Source of the DNA: Prevotella scopos JCM 17725
GTDB lineage: Bacteria; Bacteroidota; Bacteroidia; Bacteroidales; Bacteroidaceae
Length of the DNA stretch: 64,000 nt
Assembly: GCF_018127785.1 (NCBI RefSeq)
Contig: NZ_CP072390.1
Coordinates: 372,001 to 436,000 of the forward strand
Reading direction: 5' to 3'
Notes under the pieces: model-generated
Told to the model about the DNA's origin: nothing
Databases searched by the model: none
The model's input: only the letters and a program-made list of their open reading frames with translations
Program-made: the position numbers and the translations under genes
Shown here: positions 19,342-30,216 of the stretch, piece after piece
Position numbering within the stretch: the stretch's first letter is position 1
Layout of the letters: every line of letters begins with the position of its first letter

Positions 19342-20142
19342 ATGAATATATTTCTAAAGACTGAAGATGAAATCGAACTTATGCGTGAGGCCAACCTGCT
19401 GGTCGGTAAAACACTAGCAGAAGTTGGTCGTCATGTTAAGCCTGGTGTATCTACGCTCCAATTAGATCAAATAGCTGAAGAGTTTATTCGTGATAATGGT
19501 GCGATACCTACCTTCAAAGGTTTCCCTAATGCTTATGGGCCTCCTTTCCCTGGTAGCATCTGTACGTCGGTAAATGACGTTGTAGTACATGGTGTGCCAA
19601 GTAAGGATGTTATTCTGAAGGATGGTGATATTATTTCTGTTGATTGTGGTACTTTATTGAACGGTTTTAACGGAGATAGTTGCTATACATTCTGTGTAGG
19701 GGAAGTAAGTGAAGATGTCAAGACACTCCTTCGTACGACGAAGGAATCTCTATACAAGGGTATTGAAGTGGCTCAGGCAGGCCATCACGTTGGTGATATC
19801 GGTCAAGTTATTCAGGATTATTGTCAAGCTCAAGGTTATGGTATTGTTCGTGAATTAACAGGACATGGTATAGGACGTGAGATGCATGAAGACCCAGCTG
19901 TCCCTAATTATGGTAAGCGGGGTAGTGGAGTATTACTTAAAGTTGGAATGTGTATTGCGATTGAACCAATGGTTACAATGGGTAAACGAGAAATAGGCTT
20001 GTTACCTGATCGTTGGAGTATAGTTACACGTGATTGTCGCCCTGCAGCTCATTTTGAACATACTATTGCGATTAGGGCCGGCAAGGCTGATATTTTATCT
20101 TCTTTTGAGGAAGTTGAACATTTAGAAGGACAAAATTTTTAA
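19342..20142 (+). CDS. map: Type I methionine aminopeptidase
   Basis: 266 residues. Removes the initiator methionine from new proteins. The metal ligands of the pita-bread fold are visible: D in SVDCGTLLNGFNGDSC (two aspartates), H in LTGHGIGREMHEDP, E in IEPMV and E in FEHT. No N-terminal zinc-finger extension. Placement between secY and infA is conserved in many bacteria. Confidence 0.97.
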   Translation: MNIFLKTEDEIELMREANLLVGKTLAEVGRHVKPGVSTLQLDQIAEEFIRDNGAIPTFKGFPNAYGPPFPGSICTSVNDVVVHGVPSKDVILKDGDIISVDCGTLLNGFNGDSCYTFCVGEVSEDVKTLLRTTKESLYKGIEVAQAGHHVGDIGQVIQDYCQAQGYGIVRELTGHGIGREMHEDPAVPNYGKRGSGVLLKVGMCIAIEPMVTMGKREIGLLPDRWSIVTRDCRPAAHFEHTIAIRAGKADILSSFEEVEHLEGQNF

Positions 20143-20149
20143 TTAGTAT

Positions 20150-20368
20150 ATGGCAAAGCAAACTGCAATAGAGCAGGACGGAACAATTCTTGAAGCACTT
20201 TCAAATGCAATGTTCCGAGTGGAATTAGAGAATGGTGTGGATATCACCGCTCATATTTCCGGTAAAATGAGAATGCACTACATCAAGATCCTTCCAGGTG
20301 ATAAGGTGAAGGTTGAGATGAGTCCATATGACCTTACTAAGGGTCGAATCGTTTTCAGATACAAATAA
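20150..20368 (+). CDS. infA: Translation initiation factor IF-1
   Basis: 72 residues, the canonical size. IF-1 blocks the A site during initiation. The OB-fold sequence [20 protein letters not shown] and the end [18 protein letters not shown] are near-universal. Seven bases after map. Confidence 0.98.
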   Translation: MAKQTAIEQDGTILEALSNAMFRVELENGVDITAHISGKMRMHYIKILPGDKVKVEMSPYDLTKGRIVFRYK

Positions 20369-20381
20369 ACAACATAGAGAT

Positions 20382-20498
20382 ATGAAGACAAGAGCATCAT
20401 TAAAGAAGCGCACAGCCGATTGCAAGATCGTTCGTCGTAAGGGTCGTCTGTTCGTTATTAACAAGAAAAACCCTAAGTTTAAAATGCGTCAGGGTTAA
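20382..20498 (+). CDS. rpmJ: Large-subunit ribosomal protein bL36, zinc-free type
   Basis: 38 residues, [19 protein letters not shown] then [20 protein letters not shown]36 is the smallest 50S protein. Canonical L36 binds zinc through three Cys and one His; here only C14 remains, so this is the C-minus form. The position between infA and rpsM is the usual one. The S14 gene in this cluster is also zinc-free. Confidence 0.97.
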   Translation: MKTRASLKKRTADCKIVRRKGRLFVINKKNPKFKMRQG

Positions 20499-20541
20499 GT
20501 TAAAAAAGTGTAACAAGGTGGGCAATCTCATAAATTATGCT

Positions 20542-20549
20542 TACCTTTG
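20542..20549 (+). promoter_or_regulatory. Promoter (-7 box) of the alpha block
   Basis: TACCTTTG at 20542-20549, 47 bases before the rpsM ATG and after the rpmJ stop. It matches TAnnTTTG. The 98-base gap here contrasts with the tight spacing upstream. Confidence 0.65.
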
Positions 20550-20596
20550 CGTGCTTTTTAGCGTTAAATGACATTTAATTAATTAATTATCAAACA

Positions 20597-20977
20597 ATGG
20601 CAATAAGAATTGTTGGAGTAGATTTGCCCCAGAATAAGCGTGGCGAAATCGCATTGACCTATATCTATGGTATTGGTCGAAGTAGTTCAGCAAAGATATT
20701 GGATAAGGCTGGTATTAACCGTGACCTGAAGGTCAGCGAGTGGTCTGATGACCAGGCAGCCAAGATCCGTGAAATTATCGGTGCTGAATTCAAAGTTGAA
20801 GGTGATCTCCGTTCTGAGATCCAGATGAACATCAAGCGCCTCATGGATATAGGTTGCTATCGTGGTGTAAGACATCGTAATGGTCTTCCTGTTCGCGGTC
20901 AGAGTACTAAGAACAATGCTCGTACCCGTAAGGGAAAGAAGAAGACTGTTGCTAATAAGAAGAAGGCTACTAAGTAA
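20597..20977 (+). CDS. rpsM: Small-subunit ribosomal protein uS13
   Basis: 126 residues. S13 lies at the top of the 30S head, bridging to the 50S and touching P-site t[24 protein letters not shown] at the start and [21 protein letters not shown] near the end are characteristic. First gene behind the alpha-block promoter. Confidence 0.98.
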   Translation: MAIRIVGVDLPQNKRGEIALTYIYGIGRSSSAKILDKAGINRDLKVSEWSDDQAAKIREIIGAEFKVEGDLRSEIQMNIKRLMDIGCYRGVRHRNGLPVRGQSTKNNARTRKGKKKTVANKKKATK

Positions 20978-20997
20978 TTCTAAGGAGGAAATTAATT

Positions 20998-21387
20998 ATG
21001 GCAAAGAAATCAGCAACATCTAAGAAAAGAAATGTAAGAGTTGATGCACTCGGACAGCTTCACGTGCACAGCTCATTCAATAACATCATTGTATCTTTGG
21101 CTAACAACGAGGGTCAGGTTATCTCTTGGTCTTCAGCTGGTAAGATGGGATTCCGTGGATCAAAGAAGAATACTCCTTACGCTGCACAGATGGCAGCAGA
21201 GGATTGCTCTAAGGTAGCTTTCGATCTCGGTCTTCGTAAGGTTAAGGCATTCGTTAAGGGTCCAGGTAACGGTCGTGAAAGCGCTATCCGTGCGGTGAAC
21301 GCAGCAGGTATTCAGGTAACTGAAATCGTTGACGTTACTCCATTACCACACAACGGTTGCCGTCCTCCAAAGCGTCGTCGTGTATAA
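20998..21387 (+). CDS. rpsK: Small-subunit ribosomal protein uS11
   Basis: 129 residues. S11 sits on the 30S platform near the Shine-Dalgarno site. [38 protein letters not shown] and the C-terminal [18 protein letters not shown] are conserved. A weak AAGGAGG precedes the start by 9 bases. Confidence 0.98.
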   Translation: MAKKSATSKKRNVRVDALGQLHVHSSFNNIIVSLANNEGQVISWSSAGKMGFRGSKKNTPYAAQMAAEDCSKVAFDLGLRKVKAFVKGPGNGRESAIRAVNAAGIQVTEIVDVTPLPHNGCRPPKRRRV

Positions 21388-21424
21388 TCACATCTTATAA
21401 CAATTAAAAGAATTCATATTAATT

Positions 21425-22033
21425 ATGGCAAGATACATAGGTCCAAAATCACGAATCGCACGCCGTTTCGGTGAACCAATTTTCGGCGCAGATAAGGTAT
21501 TAGCTAAGAGAAACTTCCCTCCTGGACAGCACGGTAATAACCGTCGTCGTAAGGTATCTGAGTATGGTGCTCAGCTTGCAGAGAAGCAGAAGGCTAAATA
21601 CACTTATGGCGTTTTGGAGCGTCAGTTCCGTAATCTATTCGACAAAGCTGCTAAGGCAGATGGTATTACAGGTGAGGTTCTTCTTCAACTTCTCGAGAGC
21701 CGCCTCGATAATGTAGTGTTCCGTCTTGGCATCGCTCCTACACGTGCAGCTGCGCGTCAGCTCGTAGGCCACAAGCACATTGTTGTTAACGGTAATGTTG
21801 TAAATATTGCTTCATATCAGGTAAAGGCTGGTGACGTTGTCGGCGTTCGCGAGAAGGCTAAGTCACTTGAGGTTATCGAGGCTGCTTTGGCAGGCTTCAA
21901 CCACAGCAAATACCCATGGATTGAGTGGGATGACAATGCTAAGTGCGGTAAGTTCCTCCATCGTCCAGACCGTGCTGACATCCCTGAGAATATAAAGGAG
22001 CAGTTAATCGTTGAGTTGTACTCTAAACAATAA
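21425..22033 (+). CDS. rpsD: Small-subunit ribosomal protein uS4, zinc-free type
   Basis: 202 residues. S4 is a primary 16S-binding protein and accuracy factor. It opens [20 protein letters not shown] with no N-terminal cysteine cluster. The S4 RNA-binding domain ([22 protein letters not shown], in part, about 92-112) is clear. In E. coli S4 represses the alpha operon. Confidence 0.98.
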   Translation: MARYIGPKSRIARRFGEPIFGADKVLAKRNFPPGQHGNNRRRKVSEYGAQLAEKQKAKYTYGVLERQFRNLFDKAAKADGITGEVLLQLLESRLDNVVFRLGIAPTRAAARQLVGHKHIVVNGNVVNIASYQVKAGDVVGVREKAKSLEVIEAALAGFNHSKYPWIEWDDNAKCGKFLHRPDRADIPENIKEQLIVELYSKQ

Positions 22034-22046
22034 AATCATTAAATTA

Positions 22047-23045
22047 ATGGCGATATTAGCATTTCAAAAACCTGATAAAGTAGTGATGCTGGAGGCCAAT
22101 GACCATTTCGGCAAGTTCGAATTCCGTCCTCTTGAGCCTGGCTTTGGTGTTACCATTGGTAACGCTCTTCGCCGCATCCTCCTTTCATCACTGGAAGGCT
22201 TTGCAATCAACACCATCCGTATAGCTGGTGTTGAGCATGAGTTCTCTTCAGTCCCTGGTGTAAAGGAAGATGTTACCAACATCATCTTGAATCTCAAACA
22301 AGTTCGATTCAAGCAAGTAGTAGAAGAATTCGAGAATGAGAAAGTTAGTATCACCGTAGAGAATTCAACCGAATTCAAAGCAGGTGATATCGGTAAGTAT
22401 CTGACTGGATTTGAAGTGTTAAACCCTGATTTGGTGATTTGTCATTTAGACTCCAAGGCTTCTATGCAGATTGATTTGACCATCAATAAGGGACGTGGTT
22501 ACGTTCCTGCTGAGGAAAATCGTGAATTCTGCACTGATGTAAACGTACTCCCAATCGATTCCATCTACACCCCAATTCGTAACGTTAAGTATGCAGTTGA
22601 ACCATATCGTGTTGAACAAAAGACCGACTATGACAAACTCATCATTGAAGTTACGACTGATGGTTCCATTCACCCAAAGGATGCATTGAAAGAGGCTGCA
22701 AAGATTCTTATTTATCACTTCATGTTGTTCTCTGATGAGAAGATTACTCTTGAGAATCCAGATCAGGAGGGCAACCAGGAGTTTGATGAGGAGGTTCTGC
22801 ACATGCGCCAGCTCTTGAAGACCAAGTTGACCGACGCAAGTCTCAACTTGAGTGTTCGTGCACTCAACTGCTTGAAGGCAGCTGATGTAGAGACATTAGG
22901 CGACCTCGTACAGTACAACAAGACTGATCTCTTGAAGTTCCGTAACTTTGGTAAGAAATCGCTTTCTGAGCTTGATGATTTGCTCGAGAGTCTGAATCTG
23001 TCGTTTGGAACCGACATTACAAAGTATAAATTGGATAAAGAATAG
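22047..23045 (+). CDS. rpoA: RNA polymerase alpha subunit
   Basis: 332 residues from ATG 22047 ([18 protein letters not shown]). The ATG at 22011 lies inside rpsD and is rejected. Alpha dimerises to nucleate RNA polymerase. N-terminal domain features are [21 protein letters not shown] (in part; about 30-50). The C-terminal helix-hairpin-helix domain ([21 protein letters not shown]; about 267-287) binds activators and DNA. Standard S4-alpha-L17 order. Confidence 0.99.
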   Translation: MAILAFQKPDKVVMLEANDHFGKFEFRPLEPGFGVTIGNALRRILLSSLEGFAINTIRIAGVEHEFSSVPGVKEDVTNIILNLKQVRFKQVVEEFENEKVSITVENSTEFKAGDIGKYLTGFEVLNPDLVICHLDSKASMQIDLTINKGRGYVPAEENREFCTDVNVLPIDSIYTPIRNVKYAVEPYRVEQKTDYDKLIIEVTTDGSIHPKDALKEAAKILIYHFMLFSDEKITLENPDQEGNQEFDEEVLHMRQLLKTKLTDASLNLSVRALNCLKAADVETLGDLVQYNKTDLLKFRNFGKKSLSELDDLLESLNLSFGTDITKYKLDKE

Positions 23046-23103
23046 TTGATAAGTTGCCAAAACGACAAGTTGACGGGTTTATCCACAACAAGTTAAAAAC
23101 AAA

Positions 23104-23586
23104 ATGAGACATAATAAGAAATTCAACCATTTGGGTCGTACTGCTGACCACCGCGCTGCGTTGCTTTCAAACTTGGCAGTTGCTTTGATTCAGCACAAAA
23201 GAATCACTACGACTCTTGCTAAGGCAAAGGCTCTTAAGAAGTATGTTGAGCCGCTGATTACACGTTCTAAGAATGATACAACTAACTCACGTCGTGTTGT
23301 ATTCCGTTATCTTCAGAACAAAGAGGCTGTTACTGAGCTCTTTAAGGAGATTTCAGTAAAGGTAGCTGATCGTCCAGGCGGTTATACACGCGTTATCAAG
23401 CTTGGTACCCGTCAGGGTGACGCTGCTCAGATAGCATTTATTGAGCTTGTTGACTATAACGAGAATATGGCTAAGACTCCAAAGGCTGAAGCTAAGAAGA
23501 CTCGTCGTAGCCGTCGTTCTACAAAGAAGGCTGATGCTCCTGCAGAGGCTGTTGAGAATGTTGCTGAAGAGGCAAAGGCTGAATAA
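23104..23586 (+). CDS. rplQ: Large-subunit ribosomal protein bL17 with C-terminal extension
   Basis: 160 residues. L17 lies near the tunnel exit. [20 protein letters not shown] (4-20, in part) and the [20 protein letters not shown] core are present. After about residue 122 there is a Lys/Ala/Glu-rich low-complexity tail common in Bacteroidota L17 and absent in E. coli. Last gene of the cluster, 28 bases before a terminator. Confidence 0.98.
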   Translation: MRHNKKFNHLGRTADHRAALLSNLAVALIQHKRITTTLAKAKALKKYVEPLITRSKNDTTNSRRVVFRYLQNKEAVTELFKEISVKVADRPGGYTRVIKLGTRQGDAAQIAFIELVDYNENMAKTPKAEAKKTRRSRRSTKKADAPAEAVENVAEEAKAE

Positions 23587-23613
23587 TCCGTATAAAATTT
23601 ATCTCTATAATAG

Positions 23614-23650
23614 AAAACTCCCGGTACTTGATGTATCGGGAGTTTTTATA
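23614..23650 (+). terminator. Rho-independent terminator of the ribosomal cluster
   Basis: AAAACTCCCG (23614-23623) pairs perfectly with CGGGAGTTTT (23637-23646), a 10-bp stem with a 13-base loop that runs into the T tract. Confidence 0.9.
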
Positions 23651-24073
23651 TTTCGTAATTAAAGTAATTTGGATGCTTATGATGATCCTAAAAATAAGGT
23701 TCTTCCGAAATATGGAGTGATAAAGTAAGCCTACTGCATATAAAAGGCACACAGAGGGGGGAGAACACGGAGGTGAAAGCAGACAATATCACGGAGGTAC
23801 CGAAGGTACAAAGAGCGACAGAGCCGTAGTGTACGTGTTGCTGATAGTTTTGGTAATAAACGATTTTAACTAATCTTGCAAACCACTGCTTTGTAGTGAA
23901 GTAGGCCTAAGTATTAATTAAACTTGCAAATCTCCTCTGTTTCTCCACGCACCAACGGTGCCTCTGTGTCAATAATAGCTTTGTTGTAAGCAATCTTCCG
24001 TGCTCTCCATTTCTCTGTGTGACGCTTCTTCAAAGTTCTAATATCAAAAGGTATCACTCCAAATTTCTGAAGA
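23651..24073. other. Intergenic stretch between the ribosomal cluster and the SusCD operon
   Basis: No supported gene. It holds the ACACAGAG elements (23749-24022). Nothing else was recognised before the terminator at 24074. Confidence 0.55.
23749..24022. repeat. Cluster of degenerate ACACAGAG...CACGGA elements
   Basis: Three related sequences lie here: CACACAGAGG..GGAGAACACGGAGG on the plus strand (23749-23776), and on the minus strand GACACAGAGGC...TGGAGAAACAGAGG (23931-23970) and CACACAGAGAAATGGAGAG with CACGGAAG (23994-24022). Shorter matches (TTCTCTGTGTG) occur near 37245 and 60600. No coding potential; origin unknown. Confidence 0.5.
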
Positions 24074-24123
24074 AAAAAAGACCATTTCTATACCCTTTTT
24101 TGAGTAAAGAAATGGTCTTTTTT
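24074..24123 (-). terminator. Terminator of the SusCD operon, bidirectional in form
   Basis: AAAAAAGACCATTTCT (24074-24089) pairs with AGAAATGGTCTTTTTT (24108-24123), a 16-bp perfect stem with A and T tracts on both sides. It lies about 175 bases beyond the SusD stop on the minus strand and could also stop plus-strand read-through. Confidence 0.85.
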
Positions 24124-24298
24124 CGTCTTTAGTTGGAGCCTACTTATAGATTGAAAGTATCAAGTTAGTGATTTGTGCTTTGACACATCTCTCTTTTATT
24201 AATCTAAAGGAAAGTCATTTTGAAGCAGATTGGTATATGTTTATTAGTTTTTTACCAACCTGCTTCTTCATAGTGTTTATGATTTTTCTTTATTTTTC

Positions 24299-26215
24299 CT
24301 ATAAATAGTTGGGACCTTCACCAAAGTTTGGAGCTCCTTTATCGTACCATACTCTTTCCGAATTAAGCAGTTCTGGTTTTTGTCCATCAGTAAATGTGAA
24401 ACCTTGCTGTGTCATTGCAGTCTCGATAATAGTACGCATCTTGTCAGCTGGATCGGGTTGAGCGATATAGAATCGGCGAGGCAACTCGGTGTTGGGTTTC
24501 ATTGTGACCCAAGGGATGAGCGAACTACCTACTTTAGGAACACCAGAACGGCGCACTGTTACAAACTGCTCAAGTGGTTGATAGAAGAAATGTAGATACA
24601 ATTGGATGTAAACCTTCTCTAAATCACTTGGAACATTACCAGTTAGCTGGTAGTCAGAATTAGCCATCATCGTAGCAATAGCAGCATCGTCGTAGGTAAC
24701 TGGCTCGTCTAACTTGTCATTACAATGTGCCTTATCGTAATAAGGTATTTTGTTCAGTATTGCTAAACGGTTATAAGCCTTTGCTGAAGCCTCAACACCA
24801 AGTTTGAAGTACTCGGCTGCAGTATGTGGCAAGTTAGCACCCAGTAATTTAAACTCAGCCAGATAGAGGTTCATTTCGGCTGTGGAAAGAGTCATTTCGT
24901 AAAGTGGGTTATCTTCAGTGTCTTGCACTACTTTACCTTTCGGAGCTGTTGGGAAAGTGAAGTCAACGCGTCCACGCACTAATTCCTCGTTAAAGTATGA
25001 CAGCGGTGAGTAGGTTTTCGATTTGTCACCATCAGTTACTTTCCATCGGGTAGTTACAAAATAGTTGTTGTTCCCAGTGTATTCGGCCTTTTCAGATATA
25101 GCCATACCGATAGGCAATCCCTGATAGCGCACCCATGGTTCGCCGTCACCTTTCCAACTGTCGAAATGTTTTTTACCAGAAGCATCCGTGGTATAATTTA
25201 CCTGGTCTAAAATATATTTAGGAATAGCACAGTTGTTATCACCTCTTGCTTGTGCATCGAAGAATGCTTGAATAACCTCAGAGTTGAAGTCGTTTTTGGT
25301 AAACATTACCAGCATTCGTGGGTCTTTGTTACGCTTCATGAAGTCGATAACGTTTTTGCTGCTAACACCTAAGTTCACACTATTATCACTTCCATAGGTG
25401 TTGTTACCGCCATCTCCACCCGTACCCTTGTTATATACATAGTCGTCTGTAATAGATTGCATCACGTTTGCATCGTCAGCACCCACTTCTTCGGCTATTT
25501 TTAAGGCTTTATTTTTATTTTGGTGAAGAAGTCTTACAGCAATTTTAAGTTTTAGGCCGTTTACAAATTTTACCCATTTCTTAGTATCTCCCCCGTAGGC
25601 TAAGTCATTGTCTCCAACACTTATCTGCGTTGTCGTTGACTTCAGTTTATCCAGGTCGGCGTTCAGTTCGGTTAGCCATTGGTCGAATAGGCTCTCCTGC
25701 GATTCGTAGTTAGGTGTTAATGTACCTCCATATTGGGCTTGTGCAGCTTCAGAGTAAGGTCTTGAACCAAAGAGGTCGGTATCGAACAGTCCCATGTAAA
25801 CTGTTAGAGCGTTTGCCATAGCCGAAAGGTGTGAGTATTGAGCAGCTTTATTGGCTGGCATCTTATCAATAGTAGCTTTAATGTCGTTCTCGTATCGTTT
25901 AACATAAATGAGCTGAGAACCCACACCGCCCAGTTCAGCCAACTTGTTGTACAAGTCGTTAAAACTACTTGACGGAGAATACGCCTGAACTATTTTTGAT
26001 GTGTATGCCCCATCATAATACCATAGTAGATAATCGAAGGGTTGGTATTGCACTTGTTCTTGAGTAAACAAGAATATAGGATTTCCTTCGGCGATAGTCG
26101 ATGGGTCGGTATTTATCTTTGCGTATTCGCTTTCGCTGCATCCTGTTGTCAGTACCATGCATGTGGTACATATACCAAAGGCAAGCGATTTGAATTTTAA
26201 AATATTCTGTTTCAT
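24299..26215 (-). CDS. SusD/RagB-family outer-membrane lipoprotein
   Basis: 638 residues. SusD-type lipoproteins sit on the cell surface over a SusC channel and capture glycan or peptide ligands. A signal peptide ends in the lipobox LTTGC (cysteine near residue 26). The family start SESEYAKINTDPSTIAEGNP and the long helical region with PYSEAAQAQYGGTLTPNYES near 155-175 resemble the SusD-like group 2 (SusD/RagB). It lies 12 bases after its SusC partner and is intact. Ligand not deducible. Confidence 0.93.
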   Translation of the reverse strand: MKQNILKFKSLAFGICTTCMVLTTGCSESEYAKINTDPSTIAEGNPIFLFTQEQVQYQPFDYLLWYYDGAYTSKIVQAYSPSSSFNDLYNKLAELGGVGSQLIYVKRYENDIKATIDKMPANKAAQYSHLSAMANALTVYMGLFDTDLFGSRPYSEAAQAQYGGTLTPNYESQESLFDQWLTELNADLDKLKSTTTQISVGDNDLAYGGDTKKWVKFVNGLKLKIAVRLLHQNKNKALKIAEEVGADDANVMQSITDDYVYNKGTGGDGGNNTYGSDNSVNLGVSSKNVIDFMKRNKDPRMLVMFTKNDFNSEVIQAFFDAQARGDNNCAIPKYILDQVNYTTDASGKKHFDSWKGDGEPWVRYQGLPIGMAISEKAEYTGNNNYFVTTRWKVTDGDKSKTYSPLSYFNEELVRGRVDFTFPTAPKGKVVQDTEDNPLYEMTLSTAEMNLYLAEFKLLGANLPHTAAEYFKLGVEASAKAYNRLAILNKIPYYDKAHCNDKLDEPVTYDDAAIATMMANSDYQLTGNVPSDLEKVYIQLYLHFFYQPLEQFVTVRRSGVPKVGSSLIPWVTMKPNTELPRRFYIAQPDPADKMRTIIETAMTQQGFTFTDGQKPELLNSERVWYDKGAPNFGEGPNYL

Positions 26216-26227
26216 AATGAAAAATGT

Positions 26228-29200
26228 TTAGAATGTAGCGTTTAATGTGAAGAGATAGCTTGCTGTGTAAGGCATAAATGAGCGCATACGGAACTGTGCA
26301 GCTCCTGTTCCACGTACCGATTCAGGATTTTCGTGATTTGGTGCAGTATTCAGTAGGTATGCCAAGTTACGCCCGGTGAAACTGAGAGACAGGTTCTTTG
26401 CCCCGATATAGCTGCTAATTTTGGTTGGAACGTTGTACGAGAGAGTTATTTCTCGTAGGGCGATGTAATTGATTTTTTTAAACCAATCATCGTTAATAAC
26501 GCCTGTTCCCCAGCTATTCTTAAAGTATGCTGCACTTTGCAGGTGTGCTGGTTCTACATAACCTTTTTCATAAGCCTCCTGATAAGTCATACCACTAACG
26601 TCTTGGTTAGTTCCTCCCGGCGTGGTAACAATAGTCCCTGCATCGAAAACGACATCAGGGATAAAGCCATCAGTAAACACCTTATCTTGCGCATTAGCGT
26701 ATTTGCTGGTCCAGGTCATGCCCTTACGGTATTTTTCGGTCTCTCCAGAGAATCCGTATGCAGTTGCGTAGCGTGAGTTATACGAAGCAACGTATCCTCC
26801 AAAGCGTGCGTCAAATAGCACATAGAGACTAAGGTCTTTCCATCTTAGGGTAGAATTTAGTGATCCAAGGAAGTTAGGCAACATAGAACCAACTTCTTTC
26901 ACAGTACCTCCGCGCTTATAATACACTGTTCGGAATTTGTTAGTGTAGCCCACCACTGGTTTGCCAGTCTTTTCGTCGGTCTTTATCCAAGAGTCAGACA
27001 TTAGCATACCATAGTCGGAGCCTACTTTGGCGACAGAGGCTATGCGGTAGTTACCATAGTTTGCTGCACCATCCAGATTAATGTAAGAGGTTACATCAGG
27101 ACTTAGTTCTACAATCTTATTGCGGTTGCGAGTGTAGGTGAAATTTAGATCCCATTGCCATTGTTTCTTCTTTATAGGAGTTGTGTTGAGTGCTATTTCT
27201 ATACCTGAGTTCTGTATATTACCAGCGTTGATTAGCTTTTCTTTTACGCCTGATTCCCAAGGTACATTGATGGTCATAATTTGGTTTTTAGTATTCTCCT
27301 TATAATAGGTAAGGTCTAATCCAATCCTACTATCAAGGAAACGCCAGTCAAGTCCCACTTCCCAAGCATTCTTACGTTCAGGTTTTAAGTTGGTACTCTT
27401 CATATTTTCAGGAATAATCATGCCATAGATTTTCTTATCGCCACGTTGATATGTTGCCACAGAATAGCCCGAATTTATATAATAAGGAGACGTGTCGTTA
27501 CCCACCTGCGCCCAAGAGCCGCGTACTTTTGCAAAGCTAACCCATTTAGGAAGTTTGTCTTTAAAAGTTTCAGTGATAATCCACGAGCCAGAAACTGAAG
27601 GATAGAAATAAGAGAAGTTACCTGTTCCGTAGCTGTAAAACCAGGGCTGATGACCAGTCGTTACGTCCCGTTATGTCTAAGAATAGCTGATTTTTCCAGC
27701 TTGTTCCAATCATAAAAATGGTGGAAACAATACGTTTTGGTGTTGAACTTATACGCATTAAAGCTGGCTTGTTGCTTTGAATTCTTGATAAAGAATTGGT
27801 TGGGCACAATAAGTCCACCGTTTGTACTCTCGCTATTATACTGTGCATATTGGTTAAAAATATTCCTCACGTAAGAACCCGTGCACTTCCCAATCATTAT
27901 TAATTTGATAGTTTATATTAGCTGCGAGGTACAAGTTCTCTTGTGTAGTGTGCGTGTGTGAGAGTGCATAAGAACCACCTTCGTTGGCATAACCACTACC
28001 AGGGGCTTTTAGTTCGCCATCGATAGCATAATAGTTGAGTGAACCACCAGTCGAAAGCTGCAGCCAAGGTAGTGCTTGAATATTGATATTAAGCACAGGA
28101 CGGAACATTGTTTCTGTTTGTTTGTAATCGTTCTCAAAGATACTCCACCATAGTTCCTTCCCTGGTACTGCACGATAAAGATCGCCATATTTTGCGTTGG
28201 CAAGTCCACCATGTTCCCCTTTGTAAAGGTTACGATAACGATTAACGTCGTATTCACGTGGGAACGTACTATTTGCAAAGTATTCTCCGATGTTTAATGG
28301 TGCATTACGGGGTTGTGATTGCGTAAAGTTCACGCTGAAATCTACTGTCACGATATTCCCAATCTTTTGTGAAGCTTTTCCTAAGAAAGACAGACGGTTA
28401 AAGGTGTTGCGTGGTGTAGTACCCTTATTGTACTTATAAGATGCAGAAGCGTAGAATTGTGTACGATCATTACCACCTTGCAATGATACATTCGTATTGG
28501 TATTAAAGCCTGTGTCGTAAGCATCTTTATAGTTGTTTGGGAACATTTTCGCTGTTCCCATTGTTCCATCGTACTGTTCAAACTGTTTACCCTCAGCCCA
28601 TGAGATATCTGGTCCCCAAGCATAGTTCCCATATTGTTCGATGAGCGAGTATTCACCTTTAGAATTGCGTGCGAACGATGTCATATTATCGCTCCAAAGA
28701 TTTCCCGTGGCAGTGTATTCGTCTCCATAGTCTACAGCGCCAGGGAACGAACCAATCATATAAGTGTTTTGTAGATCTGGTGAACGATAGACAGTTTCTA
28801 ATCCTACTGTTTGCGAAACCTTTACAGTAACCCCTTTGCCTGCTTTCCCACTTTTAGTGGTAATTACGACAGCACCATTCAAACCGCGTGAACCATACAA
28901 TGCTGTTGCGGCAGCACCTTTTAGTATACTCACACTCTCAAAGTCGTCGGGGTTAAGATTCTTTAGTTGGTTACCATAGTCATTGATATTGCTATTCCAA
29001 TCAGCGTCTCCTGATTGGCTTGTGGCATTATCTAATATCACACCATCTACTACAAAGATAGGTTGGTTGTTGGCATTAAGGGTAGATGCGCCTCTTATCT
29101 GAATTTTAGTAGAACCAAACATTCCACCGTCTGACTGGCTGATTTCTACACCCGCCACCTTACCTTGCAATGCAGTGACAGGAGAAACTGTGTTGGCTCG

Positions 29201-29617
29201 CTCCAGTTCATCGCTTTTTAGCTCGGTGACAGCATAACCCAATGCTTTTGTTTGTCGTTTAATTCCCAATGCCGTAACCACTACATCGTTAAGCGTAGTA
29301 GCTTCTTCTTCAAGGGTAACGTTTATCTGTTGGCGACCATTAATATCTGCATTTTTAGGTTTCATTCCCAAGTATGAAAATACTAATGTACCTTTTGCGG
29401 GGCATTGTAAGGTGTATTGCCCATCGATATTAGTCACTGTACCCATATTTGTACCCTTCACCGTTACAGAAGCACCGATTACAGGCTCGCCCGTTGGGTC
29501 TTTTACAATGCCACTAACTGTGACATTTTGCGCATAAAGTTCAGTAGCGAACATCCATATCAGTGCCATCATACAGATTCGCCATAAGGCTTGCGCTTTG
29601 TTCTGCTTGTTGTTCAT
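26228..29617 (-). pseudogene. SusC/RagA-type TonB-dependent receptor with three +1 frameshifts
   Basis: Partner of the SusD at 24299. From ATG 29617 one frame runs 587 codons to 27854: signal peptide, carboxypeptidase-like domain (VSGIVKDPTGEPVIGASVTVKG, in part), plug with VVVTALGIKR and TALYGSRGLNGAVVITTKSG, and first strands. The homologous sequence then continues in a second frame (FNQYAQYNSEST...), a third (RIVSTIFMIGTSWKNQLFLD...) and returns to the first (YSYGTGNFSYFYP...), ending at 26228. Each switch is explained by one extra base in a run: A5 at 27856-27860, T4 at 27735-27738, A4 at 27637-27640. The three restore the original frame. Either a decaying gene or sequence error. Confidence 0.85.
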
Positions 29618-30025
29618 TTTGCTTATAGTTAAAGATTAATGTGTAATATTTATTGTTTAGGTGTTATTTATGTCTCTATCTCACTTTCATTCGGTGCCAA
29701 CTCTTTTTGTTTGGTTTTGTTGTTTTGAATAATAAAGTCAGCTTTTCACGCTCTTTTCTTTGTTATATGATGATTTGAAGATGTCACGAAACCTTATCAC
29801 ATCAGATTTATTAAGCATCGAATTAGTGAGTTGGCTTTTTATGCGTTGGTTTACTTCCTTACGGCATATAGCATTTTTAATAACTTCTTTGAGTGGGTAG
29901 ATTTATAATCCAAAGATGATATTGAGTATTGTAGATATTGTAATCTCGATTGTTGGTTAGTGTTAGTACGTTTGATAACACAAAGTGTAGCTTAACGCTT
30001 GTTTATATATTTCTTCTTCTGTGAG

Positions 30026-30033
30026 CAAATTTA
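30026..30033 (-). promoter_or_regulatory. Candidate -7 box for the SusCD operon
   Basis: TAAATTTG on the minus strand (30026-30033) fits TAnnTTTG with TTG about 20 bases upstream. It would give a leader of about 400 bases before the SusC ATG at 29617. Other start sites nearer the gene are possible. Confidence 0.4.
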
Positions 30034-30216
30034 AACAAAATAAATATATTAGGCAATAAAAGGGGTGATTATTTTGGGTTCTTCCGTTAAATCTGTAGAT
30101 TGTTGATAGAATGAGATTATCTATATTGTTAAAGTGAAGGACTATTCAAAAGTTGTAGCAGTCGAATAGAATGCCATCAAACTTGTCCGCATGAGAAAAC
30201 GGAAAGTCAGAATTAT

